From Dactylosporangium sp. AC04546 (GTDB lineage Bacteria; Actinomycetota; Actinomycetes; Mycobacteriales; Micromonosporaceae): 57,207 bases of DNA. The stretch lies in the NCBI RefSeq assembly GCF_022095675.1, contig NZ_JAHYSG010000082.1, positions 1 through 57,207 of the forward strand. The letters are read 5' to 3'. Position 1 is the first letter of the stretch. The number at the start of each line of letters is the position of its first letter. The position numbers and the translations under genes were made by a program. The notes beneath the pieces are model-generated. The model saw only the letters and a list, made by a program, of their open reading frames with translations, had not been told where the DNA came from and searched no databases. Positions 8,040 to 16,473 of this stretch are shown here, piece by piece.

Positions 8040-9038
8040 TCAGATCGGCAGCACACCGGGCGGGAGCGGGGCCCGCTGCTGGGCGTCGAGGAACGCCTTC
8101 ACCACGGCGCTGTCCGCGCGCCGGCGCAGCCAGAAGAGGGCGACGTTGCGGTGCGCGGTGGGGGAGTCGATGGTGCGGATGGTCAGGCCCTCGGTGCTGG
8201 TCGTCTGCAGCGCGAGACGGTTGATGACGCCGATGCCGAACGCGGCGCGCACGAGCGCCACCAGGGTCGTCGGCTGGTCGGTCAGGTAGGCGATGTTCGC
8301 CCGCCCGGCGGCCTCGCCGAGCGTGTTGCGCACGTCGAACCCGCCGCCCTCCTCCTCGGAGCCGGCCGGGTTGCCGATGAGCGGCCGGGCCAGGACGTCG
8401 TCGACGCTGACCGACGCCCGCTCGGCGAGCGGGTCGTTCTCGCGCATCACCGCGACGATGTCCTCGTGCCAGATCGTGCGATGGCACAGCGTGGTCTCGC
8501 GCATCTTCGGCAGCAGCGGCCGGAACGCGAGGTCGACGGTGCCGCCCGCGACCATCTCCTCCAGCGTCGCGGCGTTGCCCTCGTGCAGCTCGACCGTGAC
8601 GCCGGGGTGCCTGACCTGCAGTTCCTGCAGCACGCCCGGCAGGTAGGTGGAGCTGACGCTGGGGTAGCTGCCGACGGTCACGTGGGCCACGACGTTGTCC
8701 AGCGTGCTGCGGACCGCGTCGATCCCGCGCTGCAGCTCCAGCAGGGCGGCCATGGCGTGGCCGCGGAACAGCTCGCCGGCCGCGGTCGTGCGGATCGGCC
8801 GGGCCTTGCGGTCGAACAGCGTCACGCCGAGGGCGTGCTCCAGCGCCGCGATGTGGGCGCTGACCCGCGACTGGGACAGGTGCAGCGCGACGGTGGCGGC
8901 GCCGAACCCGCCCTTGTCGGCGACCGCGAGGAAGCTGCGCAGCCAGGCCGTCTGCAGGGACATGGCGTCCCGGGGGTCGCGTGGGGTCAGCTCGCCCGGC
9001 TCGAGGTCGTCGTCATCGGGGTGCGGCGGGCCGGTCAT
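8040..9038 (-). CDS. LysR family transcriptional regulator
   Basis: The 332-residue protein has a winged HTH near residues 27-85 (LSQSRVSAHIAALEHALGVT, LFDRKARPIRTTAAG) and a LysR substrate-binding domain thereafter. The start ATG (9036-9038) overlaps the TGA of the iron-sulfur subunit gene in an ATGA, giving a 25-residue acidic N-terminal extension before the HTH. An internal ATG at 8963 would give the more usual length but lacks a ribosome site. It is the last gene of a six-gene coupled operon, an uncommon place for a LysR gene, which is more often divergent. It probably controls this sugar-acid operon in response to a pathway acid. Confidence 0.88.
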   Translation of the reverse strand: MTGPPHPDDDDLEPGELTPRDPRDAMSLQTAWLRSFLAVADKGGFGAATVALHLSQSRVSAHIAALEHALGVTLFDRKARPIRTTAAGELFRGHAMAALLELQRGIDAVRSTLDNVVAHVTVGSYPSVSSTYLPGVLQELQVRHPGVTVELHEGNAATLEEMVAGGTVDLAFRPLLPKMRETTLCHRTIWHEDIVAVMRENDPLAERASVSVDDVLARPLIGNPAGSEEEGGGFDVRNTLGEAAGRANIAYLTDQPTTLVALVRAAFGIGVINRLALQTTSTEGLTIRTIDSPTAHRNVALFWLRRRADSAVVKAFLDAQQRAPLPPGVLPI

Positions 9039-10123
9039 CCGCGACCGGCCTTCGCCGAGGCGGCCCGCTGCGCGGCGGCGACGAGCTCGGCCAGGTGCAC
9101 CACCGTGGTACGCAGCCCCGCGCGACGCACCGCCGCCGTCAGCTGGCGCTGGCACCCCGGGTTCACCACGACCAGGAAGTCTAGGTCGAGCTCCGCCAGC
9201 GCGGCCAGCTTCGCGGCGAGGACCCGCCGGCTGTCGCGCGGGCGCAGGATGGCGTACGTGCCGGCAGCCCCGCAGCAGTCGGCGGCGCCGGGGACCTCGA
9301 CGTAGTCGCCGAGCGCACCGAGCACCGTCCGGGGTGCGGCGCTGACGCCCAGCCCGTTGCGCAGGTGGCAGGAGTCCTGCAGGCCGATGCGGGCCGGCCG
9401 GCCGCCGACCATGATCGGGCCCGGCGCCGGGCCCCGTTCCAGCAGCGCCTCGGAGTAGTCCACGACCCGGTCGCGGCCGGCGACCGCGGCGATATGGGCG
9501 GCGCAGCCGCCGGCGGTGGAGATGATCCGCCCGGGCCGCTCGGCGAGCTCGGCGGCGAGCCGCTCGCCGCGGGCCAGGTCCCCGTTGTGGGCGTGCAGCG
9601 CGCCGCAGCAGCCCTGGTCGGGGTCCACCCGCACGCCGGGCAGCGTGCCGGCGGCGGCGCGGCTCACCCCCGGGAACAGGACCCGCTCGAAGCAGCCGAG
9701 CATGAGTGTGTCGCCGGCCTCCGGCGACGGTGGCGTGAAGCGGGCGTGCCGGCGCAGCCGGCCCGCGAGCCGGATGAGCCGGCGGCGCCTGGCGAACGCC
9801 AGCAGCGGCCGGATTCGCAGCGGCCGGCGCCGGCCCGCCCACTGCGCGTCGCGGAGGTGTTCCAGCAGCCGGCCGTAGGGGACGCCGGCGGGGCACGCGG
9901 GCTCGCAGGCGCGGCAGCCGAGGCAGAACGAGCCCTGGTGGCGGGCGGCGGCGTCGAAGACGTCGACGGTGCCGTCGTCGACGGCGCGCATCAGGGCGAT
10001 CCGCCCGCGCGGCGAGGACGCCTCGTCGCCGGTCAGCCGGTACGTGGGGCACGAGGGCAGGCAGAAGCCGCAGGAGATGCACGTGCCGAGGTCCGCGGGG
10101 TCGAAGATGCGCCCGGCCGTCAT
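9035..10123 (-). CDS. GlcF-like 4Fe-4S subunit of 2-hydroxyacid oxidase
   Basis: This 362-residue protein has two CxxCxxCxxxCP ferredoxin motifs (CISCGFCLPSCPTY near residue 15 and CLGCRACEPACPAGV near residue 70). Two CCG cysteine-rich domains follow (GCCGALHAHNGD and DCCGAAGTY), the architecture of GlcF/LldE-type heterodisulfide-reductase-like subunits. It passes electrons from the flavin subunit encoded just upstream towards quinone. Start and stop each overlap the neighbouring genes by 4 nt. No GlcE-like small flavin subunit is present, so the enzyme would be a two-subunit form, as in several D-lactate or glycolate oxidases. Confidence 0.9.
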   Translation of the reverse strand: MTAGRIFDPADLGTCISCGFCLPSCPTYRLTGDEASSPRGRIALMRAVDDGTVDVFDAAARHQGSFCLGCRACEPACPAGVPYGRLLEHLRDAQWAGRRRPLRIRPLLAFARRRRLIRLAGRLRRHARFTPPSPEAGDTLMLGCFERVLFPGVSRAAAGTLPGVRVDPDQGCCGALHAHNGDLARGERLAAELAERPGRIISTAGGCAAHIAAVAGRDRVVDYSEALLERGPAPGPIMVGGRPARIGLQDSCHLRNGLGVSAAPRTVLGALGDYVEVPGAADCCGAAGTYAILRPRDSRRVLAAKLAALAELDLDFLVVVNPGCQRQLTAAVRRAGLRTTVVHLAELVAAAQRAASAKAGRG

Positions 10124-11517
10124 GATCCGAGCTTTCCGGGGTTGAGGATGCCGGCCGGGTCGAACGCCCGCTTGATCCGGGCCAGCAGCGCGGTCTGCGG
10201 CCGGCCGAGCTGCGCCTCCAGGTACGGCAGCTTCGCCGCGCCGATGCCGTGCTCGCCGGTGATGGTGCCGCCCAGTTCCACGGCGGCGGCGAAGACGTCG
10301 TCGAACGCGGCCGCGACCCGGGCCCGCTGCCCGGCGTCGCGGGGGTCGAAGCAGCCGACCGGGTGCGCGTTGCCGTCGCCGGCGTGGCCGAAGGTCGCCA
10401 TGGTGACCTTGTGCCGCGCGGCGATCGCGTCGATGCGGCGCACCAGCTCGGGCAGGCGCGAGCGCGGTACGCCGACGTCCTCCAGCACCGTCGCCCCGCC
10501 GAGCCGCGACAGCGCCGGCAGCGCGCAGCGGCGGGCCGCCAGCAGCGCCTGCGACTCCGCGGCCGCCGTGGCGACCTGCACCGAGGAGGCGGCGTGCTCG
10601 CGCATGACCGCCGCCATCGCCGGTACCGTCCGCTGTACCTCCGCGTCGCTGCCGTCGTCGCCGAACAGCAGCATCGCCCCGGCCGTCGTGTCCAGGCCCA
10701 GGTTCGCGTACGCCTCGACGGACCGGATGCAGCTGGCGTCGAGGAACTCGAGGGTCGCGGGGAGGATGCCGGCGCCGACGACGCCCCGCACGGCGTCGCC
10801 GGCCGACTCCAGGTCGGCGAAGTACGCCAGCCCGGTGGTGCTCGCCGCCGGCGCCGGGCGCAGGGCCAGTGTCAGCTCGGTCAGCACCGCCAGCGTGCCC
10901 TCCGAACCGGTGAGCAGGCGGACGAGGTCGTAGCCGGCGACGTCCTTGAGCAGCCGCCCGCCCGCGCGGATGACCTCGCCGCCGGCGAGGACGGCCTGCA
11001 CGCCGAGGACGTAACCGCCGGTGTTGCCGTACTTGAGCCCGTGCAGCCCGCCGGCGTTGGTGGCGACGTTGCCGCCCAGCGTGGACACCCGCTGGCTGCC
11101 GGGGTCGGGCGGGTAGTGCAGCCCGTGCGCGCCCGCGGCCCGCGCCAGCTCCTGGGTGGTGACGCCGGGCTGCGCGACCGCGGTGAGGTCGACCGGGTCG
11201 ATCGACAGGATGCGGTTCATCCGGGTCAGCGCGAGCACGATGCCGCCGCGGATCGGGACCGCGCCGGCGGCGAGGCTGGTGCCCGCGCCGCGCGGCACGA
11301 CGGGGACGCCGCGCCCGTTCGCCCAGGCGAGGATCCGCGACACCTCGTCCACGCCGCCGGGCCGGGCGACGGCCCACGGTGTGCCGGAGAAGCCGAACGT
11401 GGCGTCCGTCCGGTAGGGCACGAGGGCCGCCGGGCGGACCTCCACGTTCGCCGCCCCGACGATGCGGGCGAGGTCCGCGGCGATCGCCGGGGCGGCGGCG
11501 CCGGTCATCGCGGTCAC
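10120..11517 (-). CDS. GlcD-like FAD-linked 2-hydroxyacid (lactate/glycolate) dehydrogenase
   Basis: The 465-residue protein has the PCMH-type FAD domain (VPRGAGTSLAAGAVP near residue 85, STLGGNVATNAGGLHGLKYG near residue 145) and the FAD-oxidase C-terminal domain ending GEHGIGAAKLPYL and FDPAGILNPGK. This is the GlcD/D-lactate dehydrogenase family that oxidises 2-hydroxy acids to 2-oxo acids. I took the GTG at 11515-11517, which overlaps the SDR stop (GTGA); an ATG three codons later is the alternative. In this operon it would oxidise the lactate or related acid released by sugar-acid cleavage, by inference. Confidence 0.9.
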   Translation of the reverse strand: MTAMTGAAAPAIAADLARIVGAANVEVRPAALVPYRTDATFGFSGTPWAVARPGGVDEVSRILAWANGRGVPVVPRGAGTSLAAGAVPIRGGIVLALTRMNRILSIDPVDLTAVAQPGVTTQELARAAGAHGLHYPPDPGSQRVSTLGGNVATNAGGLHGLKYGNTGGYVLGVQAVLAGGEVIRAGGRLLKDVAGYDLVRLLTGSEGTLAVLTELTLALRPAPAASTTGLAYFADLESAGDAVRGVVGAGILPATLEFLDASCIRSVEAYANLGLDTTAGAMLLFGDDGSDAEVQRTVPAMAAVMREHAASSVQVATAAAESQALLAARRCALPALSRLGGATVLEDVGVPRSRLPELVRRIDAIAARHKVTMATFGHAGDGNAHPVGCFDPRDAGQRARVAAAFDDVFAAAVELGGTITGEHGIGAAKLPYLEAQLGRPQTALLARIKRAFDPAGILNPGKLGS

Positions 11518-12266
11518 GCCGCGGTCATCCCGCCGTCGACGACGAGGGCCGTCCCGTTGACGAACCGGCCCTCCGGGCCGGCGACGAAGGAGACCATGGC
11601 GGCGATCTCGTCCGGCGTGCCCATGCGGCCGTCGAGCTGCCGCGCCGCCATCGCCTCCCGGGCGGCCGCCGGATCGGGGGCGTTGGCGAGGATCTTGCCG
11701 ATCCACTCGGTCTCCACCGTACCGGGGCAGATCGCCACGCAGCGGATGCCCTGCCGGGCGTGGTCCACGGCGATCGCCTTGGTGAGCCCGATGAGGCCCG
11801 CCTTGGAGGCGCAGTAGGCGGCGCGGCGGGCGAGCCCGACCAGGCCCCCCACCGAGGCGACGTTGACGATCACTCCGCTGCCCCGGTCGAGCATCAACGG
11901 CAGCGTCGCCCGGGTCGTGAGGAACGGCCCCGTGAGGTTCACCGCCAGGACGCGGCTCCAGTCCTCGTCGCTGGTCTCCAGGACGGTCGCGGCCACACCG
12001 ACGCCGGCGACGTTCACCAGCACGTCCGGGGCGCCGACGGTGACGGCGATCTCCCGGGTCACCGAGCCGACCGCGAGCGGGTCGCACAGGTCCACCGTGA
12101 ACCGGTGCGCCTTGCCGCCGACGTCCTCGACCTGCCGCAGCGTCTCGATCAGGCCGGCGGTGTCGAGGTCCAGCATGGCGACCTGGTAGCCGTCGCGGGC
12201 CAGCCACACCGCGGTGGCGCGGCCGATGCCGGAGGCGGCCCCGGTCACCACGGCGACGGGGCTCAT
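11514..12266 (-). CDS. SDR family oxidoreductase (sugar-acid or sugar dehydrogenase)
   Basis: The 250-residue classical short-chain dehydrogenase has TGAASGIGRA (cofactor loop, residues 8-17), NVAGVG, the Ser near VNVASVGG and the YCASKAG active-site Tyr/Lys. The Asp at the end of beta-2 (MLDLD) favours NAD+. It overlaps both neighbours by 4 nt. Together with the second SDR, the UxaA-type dehydratase and the distant lactonase it fits a non-phosphorylative deoxysugar pathway. One SDR would oxidise the sugar and the other the 2-keto-3-deoxy acid, but which does which cannot be told from the sequence. Confidence 0.9.
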   Translation of the reverse strand: MSPVAVVTGAASGIGRATAVWLARDGYQVAMLDLDTAGLIETLRQVEDVGGKAHRFTVDLCDPLAVGSVTREIAVTVGAPDVLVNVAGVGVAATVLETSDEDWSRVLAVNLTGPFLTTRATLPLMLDRGSGVIVNVASVGGLVGLARRAAYCASKAGLIGLTKAIAVDHARQGIRCVAICPGTVETEWIGKILANAPDPAAAREAMAARQLDGRMGTPDEIAAMVSFVAGPEGRFVNGTALVVDGGMTAA

Positions 12267-13039
12267 GAGTACGCCGTCCCGGGCAGTGAGCCGTCCATGG
12301 CGTATCCGCCGTCGACGTCCAGGCAGGCACCGGTGGTGTAGCAGGCCTCGTCGGACGCGAGGTAGCAGATGGCCGAGGCCACCCACTCCGGCGGCGCGAT
12401 CTTGCCCAGCGGGATCTTCGCCCGCAGCGACCGCACGATCTCCGGCGTGTAGATCGGCTCGCTCATCCGGGTCCGGGTGGCGCCGGGGCGCACGCAGTTC
12501 ACGGTGATGCCGTGCGGGGCGAGCTCGGAGGCCATCGTGCGGGTCATGGCCTCGAGGCCGCCCTTGGTCGCCGTGTAGGGCGCCGCGTTCGGCTCGGAGA
12601 CCACGGCGTGGACCGACGAGACGTTGACGATGCGCCCGGCCGTCCCGGTCTCGACCATGATGCGGGCGGCGGCCTGGCTCAGGAAGAACACGCCGGTCAG
12701 GTTCACCGCGAGCACGCGGTCCCAGTCGCCGCGGCCGACCTCCAGGAAGGGGGCGATGTGCAGGATGCCGGCGACGTTGGCCAGCACGTCGACGCGGCCG
12801 GCCGCGGTGCGCAGCCGGGCCTCCAGCTGCCCGGGCGCGGCGGGGTCGGCCACGTCGAGCTCGACCAGGTGCAGGCGCCCGGCGTCGGCGCCGGGCCACG
12901 GGTCGCGGTGGGTCACGTCGACGGCGAAGACGGTGGCGCCCTCGGCGAGCAGCCGCGTGGCGGTCGCCCGGCCGATGCCGGAGTCGGCGCCGGTGACCAC
13001 GGCGACCTTGTTCACGAATCGCATACCCTGACCTGTCAT
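12263..13039 (-). CDS. SDR family oxidoreductase
   Basis: The 258-residue classical SDR has TGADSGIGRATA near residue 16, NVAGIL, VNVSSVHAVVSEPNAAPYTA and the catalytic YTATKGG, with Asp in VFAVDVTH suggesting NAD+. The C-terminus DGGYAMDGS is typical of sugar and deoxysugar-acid dehydrogenases. The ATG at 13037-13039 overlaps the stop of the UxaA-type gene by 4 nt; a methionine five codons later is possible. It is the second gene of the operon and the partner of the SDR that follows. Confidence 0.9.
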   Translation of the reverse strand: MTGQGMRFVNKVAVVTGADSGIGRATATRLLAEGATVFAVDVTHRDPWPGADAGRLHLVELDVADPAAPGQLEARLRTAAGRVDVLANVAGILHIAPFLEVGRGDWDRVLAVNLTGVFFLSQAAARIMVETGTAGRIVNVSSVHAVVSEPNAAPYTATKGGLEAMTRTMASELAPHGITVNCVRPGATRTRMSEPIYTPEIVRSLRAKIPLGKIAPPEWVASAICYLASDEACYTTGACLDVDGGYAMDGSLPGTAYS

Positions 13040-14568
13040 ACGACGGCTCCCATCTGCCACGGCACGATCTCCTCGGTGCCGAAACCGAGTGTCTCGGACT
13101 TGCTCGCCGTCCCCGAGGCCATGTCGACCAGGGCCTCGAACAGCCGGACGCCATACCGGATCTGGTCGTCGCGCGTCATCGCGGGGCCGGCGTCGAAGTC
13201 CATGTCGCCGCGCATGCGTTCGTACAACCGGGACGTGGTGCTGATCTTGAGGCACGGCGTGGGACGGGACCCGAACACCGAGCCCCGGCCGGTCGTGAAG
13301 GCGAGCAGGTTCGCACCGCCGGCCACCATGCCGGTCGCCGACACCGGGTCGTAGCCGGGGGTGTCCATGAAGGTCAGCCCGCGGGCGGTGACCGGTTCGG
13401 CGTAGGCGACGACGTCGTTGAGCGGGCTGGTGCCGGCCTTGAGGACCGCGCCCAGCGACTTCTCCCAGATCGTGGTGATGCCGCCCGCCTTGTTGCCCGT
13501 GGACGGGTTGCTGTCCAGCGCGGCGTCGTTGCGGGCCGTGTACTGCTGCCACCACGAGATCAGTTCGTCGATGCGCCGGCCGACCCCGGGTGCGGCGGCC
13601 CTGTCGCGCAGCAGGTGCTCGGCGCCGTAGATCTCCGGGGTCTCACCGAGGATGACCCGGCCGCCGGCGGCGACCAGCAGGTCGGCGGCCACGCCGAGCG
13701 TCGGGTTGGCGGTCAGGCCCGAGTACGCGTCGCTGCCACCGCACTGCAGGCCCAGCACCAGATCGGAGACCGCGATGGGCTCGCGCCGCAGCGCCGCGAC
13801 GCCCGGCACCATCGCCGCGATCCGGTCGAGGGCGGCGTTGACCGTGGCGGCCGTCCCGCCCAGGTCCTGGATGCCGAGCGTCTCGGCGGGGACGTCCGCG
13901 CCGAAGACGTGCTCCGGCTGGTTGACCTCGCAGCCGAGGCTGATCGTCAGCACCGCGGCGATGTTGGCGTGCCCGGCGTAGCCGCGCAGCGTGCGCCGCA
14001 GGATGTCGTCGCCGGCGGTACCCTCGGCCAGGCCGCAGCCCAGGCCGTGCGTCAGCGCGATCACGCCGTCGAGCCCCGCCACGCCGGCATGCCTGGCGTT
14101 GGCGGCCTGCGCGACCATGCGGGCCACCGTGGCCGAGCAGTTGACGGTCGGCAGCACGGCGATGTAGTTGCGCGTGGCCGCCCGGCCGTCGGCGCGGCGG
14201 TAGCCCAGGAAGTGCTCGCGTGTCGGCGCGGCCGGCGGGCTCCACGCCACCGGCGCACCGCGGAACCCGCCGCCACCGGCGGTGTGCTCACCGACCCCGA
14301 GGTTGTGCAGGTGGACGTGGGCGCCCGGCGCGATGTCCTGCCGGGCCCGGCCGATCACCTCGCCGTACTTGTGCACCGCCGCGCCCGCGGCGACGGGCCG
14401 GACGGCGACCTTGTGACCGGCCGGGATGTCCTCGACGGCGGCGACCACGCCGGCCGCGGTCCGCACGGGCGTCCCCCGGCTGACGTCGCCGAGGACCAGG
14501 CCGACGTCGTCCAGCTCCGCCATCGCCACCAGCGGCTCCACGACGTCGGCCGGCGCGGTCGTCGTCAT
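13036..14568 (-). CDS. UxaA family sugar-acid dehydratase
   Basis: The 510-residue protein joins an N-terminal SAF-type domain (about residues 20-95, VLGDVSRGTPVRT) to the UxaA/GarD catalytic domain (GYRRADGRAATRNYIAVLPT, NCSATVARM, THGLGCGL, LTISLGCEVN, GLQCGGSDAYSG, ending in the TPCLKISTTSRLY segment). The conserved Cys/His positions match iron-dependent altronate/galactarate dehydratases, which make 2-keto-3-deoxy sugar acids. A GGAG lies before the ATG at 14568. A UxaA-type enzyme also occurs in the Campylobacter jejuni L-fucose locus with an SDR and an amidohydrolase, the same combination as here. The exact acid is inference. Confidence 0.9.
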   Translation of the reverse strand: MTTTAPADVVEPLVAMAELDDVGLVLGDVSRGTPVRTAAGVVAAVEDIPAGHKVAVRPVAAGAAVHKYGEVIGRARQDIAPGAHVHLHNLGVGEHTAGGGGFRGAPVAWSPPAAPTREHFLGYRRADGRAATRNYIAVLPTVNCSATVARMVAQAANARHAGVAGLDGVIALTHGLGCGLAEGTAGDDILRRTLRGYAGHANIAAVLTISLGCEVNQPEHVFGADVPAETLGIQDLGGTAATVNAALDRIAAMVPGVAALRREPIAVSDLVLGLQCGGSDAYSGLTANPTLGVAADLLVAAGGRVILGETPEIYGAEHLLRDRAAAPGVGRRIDELISWWQQYTARNDAALDSNPSTGNKAGGITTIWEKSLGAVLKAGTSPLNDVVAYAEPVTARGLTFMDTPGYDPVSATGMVAGGANLLAFTTGRGSVFGSRPTPCLKISTTSRLYERMRGDMDFDAGPAMTRDDQIRYGVRLFEALVDMASGTASKSETLGFGTEEIVPWQMGAVV

Positions 14569-14898
14569 GCACGCTCCAGCCGGCCGGCGTCGGCGCCGAA
14601 TGCGGCCGCGGTGCTTTCATGCTCGTCCGGAAATCGACCGGGCCCGGATTCGCAGAATCGTGGCGGGAGTGTCATGCGACCGACCATAGGTCGCCCGGTT
14701 GTCCCGGCGAAGCGTGACTAACGAAACGCCATCATCCGTAACGCGAATCGTCGCGGCGGGCCCGCCCGGACCGATCCGAATTCCGGATGGTCTCCTGCTG
14801 AAACACGCGCTTCACCGGCATGATCGCCGGTTGTAACGTCTGCGGCACCTCGAGCCCGGATGCGGCTGAAATCCCCCGACGTGCAGTGGAGGCATGTG
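14569..14898. other. Intergenic divergent promoter region
   Basis: This 330-nt gap separates the dehydratase operon (leftward) from the sugar ABC transporter operon (rightward) and must hold both promoters. I see the inverted repeat GCGACC-N7-GGTCGC at 14676-14694 and, beside it, TCGCC-N10-GGCGA. Further right (14711-14750) is a looser AT-richer patch with repeated TAACG motifs. No clear -10/-35 pair or coding frame stands out. Confidence 0.5.
14676..14694. promoter_or_regulatory. Inverted repeat, candidate operator
   Basis: GCGACC and GGTCGC flank a 7-nt spacer in the middle of the divergent region between the sugar-acid operon and the ABC transporter. Its position fits an operator serving both directions, perhaps for the LysR protein encoded at the end of the leftward operon, though the arms are GC-rich and could arise by chance. 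Confidence 0.35.
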
Positions 14899-16473
14899 AT
14901 GGTCGAGCCGACCGTGGTACCCGCGGCGCCGGCGATCGCGGTCGGCAACGTGTCGAAGTCGTTCGGCGGCATCACCGCCGTGGACGGCGTCTCGTTCACC
15001 GTCTCCGGCGGCGAGGTCGTCGCGCTGGTCGGGGAGAACGGCGCCGGCAAGTCCACCGTCAAGAACATCATCGGCGGGACCCTGCGGCCCGACGCCGGCC
15101 AGGTGAGCTTCGGCGGCGCCCCGGCCGTCGCCGGTCCGGCCGGCGCCAGGCACTCCGGCGTGGTCACGGTGCACCAGGAGACCAGCCTGTTCCCCGACCT
15201 CACCGTCGCGGAGAACATTCTCGTCGACCGGCTCCGGTCCCCGGGGCGTGCGACGGTCAGCCCCGGCCGGCTGCGCCGCGCCGCCGCACCCGTGCTCGAC
15301 CGGGTCGGGGCCGGCTTCGGCCCGGACGCGGTCGTGCGTGACCTGTCCGCCGGGCAGCGCCAGCTGGTGGAGATCGCCAAGGCGCTGGCCGCCGGCCCGC
15401 GCGCGATCGTCTTCGACGAGCCGACCGCGTCGCTGAACCTCGCCGAGCGGGAGCTGGTCATGGGGATCGTGGAACAGCTGCGCGCCGGCGGCGTCGCCGT
15501 GCTCTACATCTCGCACTACCTCGAGGAGATCGCCAGGCTCAGCCAGCGTGTCGTGGTCATGCGCGACGGGCGCGTCGTCGCGGACCGGCCGACCGGCGAG
15601 CTCGACCGCGCCGCGCTCGAGTCGCTCATGGTGGGGCGGGAGCTCGCCCGCGGCTACCCGCCGCTGCCGCCGCCCCGCGCCGCGACGACGCTGTCGGTGC
15701 GCGACCTGGGCGACGGCGCCAGGATCTCGGGGGTCTCGTTCGACATCGCCGAGGGGGAGATCTTCGGCCTGGGCGGCCTGATGGGCTCGGGCCGCACCGA
15801 GGTCGCTCGCGCGATCTTCGGTCTCGCCGGCCAGGCGGGCCAGGCGGGCCAGGCGGGCAAGGCGGGCAAGGCCGGACCTGCCGGCCGGACCGGCCGCGTC
15901 GAGGTGGGCGGCCGGCCGCTGCGCCGTGGCGACGTCCGCGCATGTATCGAGGCCGGCATGGCGTTCGTGACCGAGGACCGGCGGCACGAGGGGCTGTTCC
16001 TCGACCGGCCCATCCGCGAGAGCCTGTCGATCGTCGACCTCGGCTCGGTCTGCCGGCCCCGCCGGAGCGGATGGCTCGACGCGGGCGGCGAGCGGCGCCT
16101 GACCGCGCAGCTGGCGAGCCGGGTGCGGCTGGTCGCCCGTGGCGGGCTCGGCGCCGACGGCGGCTCGCTGAGCGGCGGCAACCAGCAGAAGGTGGTGCTC
16201 GGCAAGTGGCTGGTGCGCCGGCCCCGGCTGATCATCCTCGACGAGCCGACCCGCGGCATCGACGTGGGCGCGAAGGCCGAGATCTACCGCCTGCTCGTCG
16301 ACCTGGCCCGCGACGGCACGTCGATCCTGCTCATCAGTTCGGAGATGGAGGAGGTACTGGGGCTCAGCCATCGCGTCGGCGTCATGCACGACGGCCGCCT
16401 CGCCGGCATCCTCGACCGCTCGCAGGCCACCCAGGAGTCCGTGATCCGGCTCGCCACGGGCGGTGCCGCATGA
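14899..16473 (+). CDS. Sugar ABC transporter ATPase, two nucleotide-binding domains (RbsA-like)
   Basis: The 524-residue protein has a first ATPase domain with Walker A GENGAGKST (about residue 47), signature LSAGQRQLVE and Walker B IVFDEPTAS. The second domain has a degenerate P-loop (GLMGSGRTEVARAIFG), LSGGNQQKVVLGKWL and IILDEPTRGID. That asymmetry is standard in RbsA/AraG/XylG carbohydrate ATPases. The ATG at 14899 follows GTGGAGG by 6 nt. It is the first gene of the ATPase-permease-SBP-permease operon. A Gly-Gln-Ala/Gly-Lys-Ala tandem repeat (about residues 311-329) interrupts the second domain. Substrate is presumably a monosaccharide feeding the divergent pathway. Confidence 0.93.
   Translation: MVEPTVVPAAPAIAVGNVSKSFGGITAVDGVSFTVSGGEVVALVGENGAGKSTVKNIIGGTLRPDAGQVSFGGAPAVAGPAGARHSGVVTVHQETSLFPDLTVAENILVDRLRSPGRATVSPGRLRRAAAPVLDRVGAGFGPDAVVRDLSAGQRQLVEIAKALAAGPRAIVFDEPTASLNLAERELVMGIVEQLRAGGVAVLYISHYLEEIARLSQRVVVMRDGRVVADRPTGELDRAALESLMVGRELARGYPPLPPPRAATTLSVRDLGDGARISGVSFDIAEGEIFGLGGLMGSGRTEVARAIFGLAGQAGQAGQAGKAGKAGPAGRTGRVEVGGRPLRRGDVRACIEAGMAFVTEDRRHEGLFLDRPIRESLSIVDLGSVCRPRRSGWLDAGGERRLTAQLASRVRLVARGGLGADGGSLSGGNQQKVVLGKWLVRRPRLIILDEPTRGIDVGAKAEIYRLLVDLARDGTSILLISSEMEEVLGLSHRVGVMHDGRLAGILDRSQATQESVIRLATGGAA
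15829..15875 (+). repeat. In-frame 9-nt tandem repeats inside the RbsA-like gene
   Basis: GGCCAGGCG occurs three times head to tail, then GGCAAGGCG-type units, encoding GQA-GQA-GQA-GKA-GKA. The array keeps the reading frame and falls in a surface loop of the second ATPase domain right after its degenerate P-loop helix. Such arrays expand and contract by slippage, so length may vary between strains. Confidence 0.8.

Noticed and set aside
14569..14898. Possible small gene in the sugar-operon intergenic region
   Set aside because: Short frames exist but none has a ribosome site with sensible coding bias, and the region must hold two divergent promoters.
15829..15875. Short tandem repeats considered as a CRISPR array
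   Set aside because: Units are 9 nt, lack spacers, keep a reading frame and lie inside an ABC ATPase gene.
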